8,265 nucleotides of DNA from an uncultured Bacteroides sp. (GTDB lineage: Bacteria > Bacteroidota > Bacteroidia > Bacteroidales > Bacteroidaceae): assembly GCA_900557355.1 (NCBI GenBank), contig USSR01000284.1, forward strand, positions 1 through 8,265, given 5' to 3'. Below, piece by piece: positions 6,107 to 8,265 of the stretch (the first letter of the stretch is position 1; each line of letters begins with the position of its first letter). A model generated the notes under the pieces. That model was not told the origin of the DNA, made no database searches, and saw only the letters and a list, made by a program, of their open reading frames with translations. Made by a program: the position numbers and the translations under genes.

Positions 6107-6253
6107 TTAATAAATGATAATAAAAAATCTGCCCTCAGAAGATTTGAAGGCTATAAGAAAACTGAGAAAGGCGTTCTCAGTATAGACTATGCGCGAATTC
6201 TAAATGTACGTGCTAATGCACAGCGTATACTTGACATGATTTGTTTATTCTAA
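6107..6253 (+). pseudogene. Orphan C-terminal ORF tail, family unrecognised
   Basis: An open plus-strand frame with no start codon gives 48 residues ending ...SIDYARILNVRANAQRILDM ICLF and a TAA, just 26 bases before the left end of the insertion sequence. Before that it reads NKKSALRRFEGYKKTEKG. The basic, helix-rich composition and normal codon use suggest the tail of a real gene whose front was deleted or replaced, perhaps a transposase or recombinase. I cannot assign it. The frame closes upstream at TGA 6104-6106, which probably marks the junction with the outer-membrane gene region. It may be chance; 48 codons is not long. Confidence 0.35.
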
Positions 6254-6261
6254 ATTCGTTG

Positions 6262-6293
6262 CAAAGATAAGCTTTTATTGGCACAGTTGCAAA
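6262..6293 (-). promoter_or_regulatory. Possible hybrid promoter made by the insertion sequence left end
   Basis: On the minus strand TTTG (6293-6290, inside the left terminal repeat) is followed after exactly 20 bases by TATCTTTG (6269-6262, outside the element). This matches the Bacteroides promoter form (TTTG, 19-21 bases, TAnnTTTG). A transcript would start near 6255 and run through the orphan tail in antisense to the outer-membrane gene, with a leader of about 206 bases. Confidence 0.5.
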
Positions 6294-6303
6294 TATCCGT
6301 GGC
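6280..6303 (+). repeat. Left terminal inverted repeat of the insertion sequence
   Basis: Starts GGCACAGTTGCA and ends TCCGTGGC; 21 of 24 bases match the reverse complement of 7852-7875. It also carries the TTTG that may act as an outward -33 box. Confidence 0.9.
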
Positions 6304-6364
6304 TTATTTTTGTAGTATAGGTCTATATTTTCTTGTTTAATGCTTAAATGTTTATAAGAAGCAT

Positions 6365-6373
6365 TACCTTTGC
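6365..6373 (+). promoter_or_regulatory. -7-like box at the transposase start
   Basis: TACCTTTGC matches TAnnTTTGC but lies only four bases before the ATG at 6378. Transcription from it would begin at or just after that ATG, implying a leaderless message, a later start, or a chance match. Confidence 0.35.
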
Positions 6374-6377
6374 ACTC

Positions 6378-6809
6378 ATGAGTAAGCAATCAGCATTTGA
6401 CTATAAGATTCTGGCAAGTTACCTTCTTCCCAAAGGCATACTTGAGTTCTTCGACGTTACAGCCGTTAACGAAGACCACACTGGCATTATTGAAGAGACT
6501 GGTAATGAGCGCGTCCTTCTTCACATCTATCTTGACGAAAAAGATGCACGGGAAGAAGAGTGGCACGACCTTAAGCCCAATGGTTTCACGGAAAGCCGTC
6601 AGGTTAACGACTTTCCTATCCGTGATCACAAGGTCGTTCTTCATGTCAGACGTCGCAGATGGTTAACGGCAGAAGGCAGAAACATAATCCTTGACAGGTA
6701 CTCGTTGCTTGCTGATAACACCAGCTACTCTAAGGAGTTTGCTGATGTCTTAAAAAAAATATTTGGATACCTACCCGATAACGGCCCGCTCGCTGGGGCT
6801 ATACTTTAA
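6378..6809 (+). CDS. ISAon1-type transposase N-terminal region (ORF A)
   Basis: The frame encodes 143 residues from ATG 6378 (starting MSKQSAFDYKILASYLLPKG); an in-frame ATG at 6348 would add ten. It resembles the small protein annotated as the transposase N-terminal region in ISAon1-type elements of Bacteroidetes, with a basic HVRRRRWLTAEGR segment at about residues 94-106 likely to contact DNA. ...FADVLKK is followed by the A8 run and a frame-0 tail ending at 6809, overlapping ORF B by 47 bases. Fusion to ORF B would continue FADVLKKYLDTYPITARSLG, so ORF A plus B is probably one protein of about 485 residues. Confidence 0.8.
   Translation: MSKQSAFDYKILASYLLPKGILEFFDVTAVNEDHTGIIEETGNERVLLHIYLDEKDAREEEWHDLKPNGFTESRQVNDFPIRDHKVVLHVRRRRWLTAEGRNIILDRYSLLADNTSYSKEFADVLKKIFGYLPDNGPLAGAIL
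6752..6759 (+). promoter_or_regulatory. A8 slippery run at the transposase ORF overlap
   Basis: Eight A residues sit just before the point where ORF B opens (after TAA 6751-6753). Moving from the ORF A frame to the ORF B frame needs a +1 shift, i.e. skipping one A, rather than the -1 shift common in other insertion sequences. Transcriptional slippage that drops one A would achieve this. Confidence 0.5.
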
Positions 6810-7839
6810 GGTAGATGGCAATAACCTGGAGCGTGCTTACAAGGATCATCTGAGCGGTTTCCGTAATTGGGAACAAGCCAGTCATGCAGAGGACTGGGTG
6901 CTGCATCCTAAGAACATAGGCAAACGGCTGGGCATTGACGAGACCATGCTTCACAAGGACCTGATGACATTCTTGACCAACAAAGAAGGGCATGGCAAAC
7001 GTCACACCTTAATAGCAGCTGTAAAAGGCACTAAGGCCTCAGACATTATCAATGTTCTTATGCAGATACCGCAGGAACAGCGAGAGCTGGTCGAGGAAGT
7101 TACCATGGACTTCTCTGACAGCATGTTTGCTGTCGTCACAGAAGCCTTTCCTAATGCAGCCATAGTCATTGACTGCTTCCATATCGTCAAGCGTTGTATC
7201 GAAGCAGTGGAGGAACTCCGCCTCAAAGCTAAACGAGAAGCACAGAAAGCACAAAACAAGGAGAAGGCCATGTTCAAAAAGAAACTTGAACAGCTGGTAA
7301 AGAGCCGTAAATACTACCGCAAGAAACATCCAAAGAAATACAAAGGCAAGAAGCGGGGACGCAAGCCACAGAGGTTGAACAAACGCTTCAGGCCAACCAT
7401 GCTTGCCAATGGCGAAACTGTCATAGAACTACTGACAAGAAGCAAGTATCTGCTGAGTGTGAGTGGTGAAAAATGGACTGACAGGCAGAAAACACGTGCA
7501 AAGATACTTTTCAGGATGTTCCCAAAGATAAAGGAAGCATATACTTTGATTTGTAGCCTAAGAAGCGTGTTTAGCAACAAGTCTATCGACCGGGGTACTG
7601 CGAAGGTTAAACTGCATGAGTGGTATCAGAAGGTTTCAGCTTGTACGTTGCGTGAAGTAAAGGCTGCAAGGGATGCCATCAAGTACAAGGAAGAAGAAGT
7701 ACTAAATTACTTCATAAACAGATCAACCAATGCTCATGCTGAATCTCTTAACTCTAAGTTGAAAGGCTTTAGAGCACAACTACGCGGTGTGCAGGATTTA
7801 CCTTTCTTTATGTTCAGAGCGTCCATAATCTTTGGATAA
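6763..7839 (+). CDS. ISL3-type DDE transposase catalytic part (ORF B)
   Basis: The frame is 358 codons from a TTG at 6763 but is open from 6754, so it is likely made by frameshift from ORF A rather than from its own start. Residues: a helix-turn-helix-like start (1-35), D59 in LGIDE, D116 and D119 in TMDFSD, D137 in VIDCFHIVK, a very lysine- and arginine-rich insert (about 153-210), and E327 in NAHAESLNSKLKG, followed by the FRAQLRGV and FFMFR pattern of the ISL3 DDE domain. The likely catalytic triad is D59, D137, E327. It cuts and joins the element's ends. All core residues are present, so the enzyme is probably functional if the frames are joined. It ends 12 bases before the right repeat. 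Confidence 0.9.
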   Translation: MDTYPITARSLGLYFKVDGNNLERAYKDHLSGFRNWEQASHAEDWVLHPKNIGKRLGIDETMLHKDLMTFLTNKEGHGKRHTLIAAVKGTKASDIINVLMQIPQEQRELVEEVTMDFSDSMFAVVTEAFPNAAIVIDCFHIVKRCIEAVEELRLKAKREAQKAQNKEKAMFKKKLEQLVKSRKYYRKKHPKKYKGKKRGRKPQRLNKRFRPTMLANGETVIELLTRSKYLLSVSGEKWTDRQKTRAKILFRMFPKIKEAYTLICSLRSVFSNKSIDRGTAKVKLHEWYQKVSACTLREVKAARDAIKYKEEEVLNYFINRSTNAHAESLNSKLKGFRAQLRGVQDLPFFMFRASIIFG

Positions 7840-7851
7840 CATGATTATATT

Positions 7852-7875
7852 GCCACGGACTTATGCAACTGTGCC
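7852..7875 (-). repeat. Right terminal inverted repeat of the insertion sequence
   Basis: GCCACGGAC...CAACTGTGCC is the inverted copy of 6280-6303 with three mismatches, clustered in the middle (bases 13, 15 and 16 of the repeat). Confidence 0.9.
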
Positions 7876-7889
7876 GATAAAACACTCAG

Positions 7890-7957
7890 TTGGTAAAACG
7901 TATTAGTATTCAGTTGAACTAACGTATTGCTGTTTTACCAATAATACGTATTACCAA
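7890..7957. repeat. Inverted-repeat cluster (ACGTATT / TTACCAA words)
   Basis: TTGGTAAAAC (7890-7899) is the exact inverse of 7932-7941. The 16 bases at 7890-7905 are 15/16 inverse to 7942-7957. The latter contains a perfect 12-base palindrome, TAATACGTATTA (7942-7953). ACGTATT occurs three times (7899, 7922 and 7946 onward) and TTACCAA twice, 16 bases apart. Such a cluster could bind a recombinase, replication initiator or repressor; no gene is encoded here. Confidence 0.6.
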
Positions 7958-7960
7958 CAA

Positions 7961-8003
7961 AAGCCCGAAGAAGCAGACCTGTAACGGATGCTTTTTCGGG
8001 TTT
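7961..8003 (+). terminator. Strong hairpin terminator, probably bidirectional
   Basis: AAGCCCGAA (7961-7969) pairs with TTCGGGTTT (7995-8003) and AAGCA (7971-7975) with TGCTT (7989-7993), with single-base bulges and a 13-base loop. A T-rich tract follows on the plus strand and an A-rich tract precedes it. It separates the insertion sequence from the right-hand gene. Confidence 0.7.
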
Positions 8004-8116
8004 GCTTTATATGCTCTTTACCTGCTTCCTGTGCAATTCGCAGCAAGTTTTTCATTCCGTGTAAATTTTGCGCCGTTCTGCTGTGATTTGCTTATCAGGC
8101 TTTCGCGTGACTTGCC

Positions 8117-8126
8117 GTAGCTTTGC
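8117..8126 (+). promoter_or_regulatory. -7 box of the right-hand gene
   Basis: GTAGCTTTGC contains TAGCTTTGC, a match to TAnnTTTGC. It would give a start near 8133 and a leader of about 30 bases. No TTTG lies 19-21 bases upstream. Confidence 0.5.
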
Positions 8127-8162
8127 ACTTGATTAACTATTAACGATTTAAGCGAAATGTAA

Positions 8163-8265
8163 ATGACAAAAACAAAGAACGAAAAGGAGGAGTTTATCCG
8201 AGTGGGTACAACCCTCTACAAGTTAGTGAACCAGCCCCGTCTGAACGGAGGCTATGTGAAGAAGC
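8163..8265 (+). CDS. Primase-helicase-like protein, first 34 residues, cut by right edge
   Basis: The ATG at 8163 opens a frame that runs to the window edge. It starts MTKTKNEKEEFIRVGTTLYK and continues LVNQPRLNGGYVKK, which I recall as the typical opening of a conserved protein on Bacteroides integrative elements annotated as a primase-helicase (virulence-associated E or P4-type ATPase-like) protein. The ATPase motifs would lie outside the window, so the function rests on this opening alone. An ATG six bases upstream is followed at once by a stop, so 8163 is the start. Its presence suggests that the accessory element continues to the right. Confidence 0.6.
   Translation, partial: MTKTKNEKEEFIRVGTTLYKLVNQPRLNGGYVKK

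Larger units (their letters stand above)
6280..7875 (+). mobile_element. Insertion sequence, ISL3-like (ISAon1-type), 1596 bases
   Basis: The element is bounded by 24-base inverted repeats and holds two overlapping transposase frames that fill nearly all of it: 74 bases from left repeat to first ATG and 12 bases from last stop to right repeat. Its coding sequence is visibly richer in G and C than the flanking operon, as expected for an incoming element. The identical-looking ends and open frames suggest recent activity. I see no clean 8-base target duplication (left flank CTTTTATT, right flank GATAAAAC), so flanks may have rearranged or the true ends lie a few bases further out: TTTTATT/TTTTATC extends the repeat to 31 bases (6273-6303, 7852-7882). 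Confidence 0.85.

Noticed and set aside
6390..7580. Several minus-strand frames of 68-96 residues inside the insertion sequence
   Set aside because: All are antisense shadows of the transposase frames, whose catalytic motifs are on the plus strand.
6272..7883. Target-site duplication of the insertion sequence
   Set aside because: The 8-base flanks do not match. GATAA occurs near both ends (6266-6270 and 7876-7880) but not at symmetric positions, so I do not call it.

Overview
The window looks like Bacteroidales DNA, probably Bacteroides or a close relative. It has AT-rich spacers, several TAnnTTTGC promoter -7 boxes, few Shine-Dalgarno sites, a Bacteroides-type PurM N-terminus and gene families typical of Bacteroides integrative elements. 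It appears to cross a junction between chromosomal housekeeping DNA on the left and a mobile or accessory region that continues past the right edge.

Left part (1-1144): the first 81 codons of purM (purine synthesis) run off the left edge on the minus strand. Next comes an unrecognised 74-residue minus-strand ORF. The following ~590 bases hold no convincing protein gene. They do hold a -7 box on the minus strand (855-864) and below it a long, nested, rod-shaped RNA fold (636-798) that ends in a T-run. This could be a 6S-type regulatory RNA or an attenuator, because a competing terminator hairpin uses the same bases.

Mobile region (1145-3040): a 402-residue tyrosine recombinase is followed 10 bases later by a small protein resembling the RhuM N-terminal domain. 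On the opposite strand is a 46-residue ORF that looks like the beheaded start of an excisionase-type helix-turn-helix protein. A hairpin terminator closes the next minus-strand operon.

Minus-strand operon (3082-6048): a 772-residue TonB-receptor-like outer-membrane beta-barrel protein with no SusD partner lies first. It is followed by a gene split into two frames at a run of nine A residues; its second half resembles the RteC regulator family. The split may be a mutation, a sequencing slip or programmed slippage.

Insertion sequence (6280-7875): a 1596-base element with 24-base terminal inverted repeats (21/24 identical) carries a two-ORF ISL3-like (ISAon1-type) transposase with a run of eight A residues at the ORF overlap. 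Its left end supplies a TTTG -33 element exactly 20 bases from a TATCTTTG -7 box outside the element, so the insertion may have made a hybrid promoter for the outer-membrane gene. An orphan ORF tail (6107-6253) lies between the two.

Right end (7883-8265): a cluster of inverted repeats built on ACGTATT and TTACCAA, a strong hairpin terminator, a -7 box and the first 34 codons of a gene resembling the primase-helicase-like proteins of Bacteroides integrative elements. All functional names come from reading the sequence and remembered family resemblance; no database search was run.
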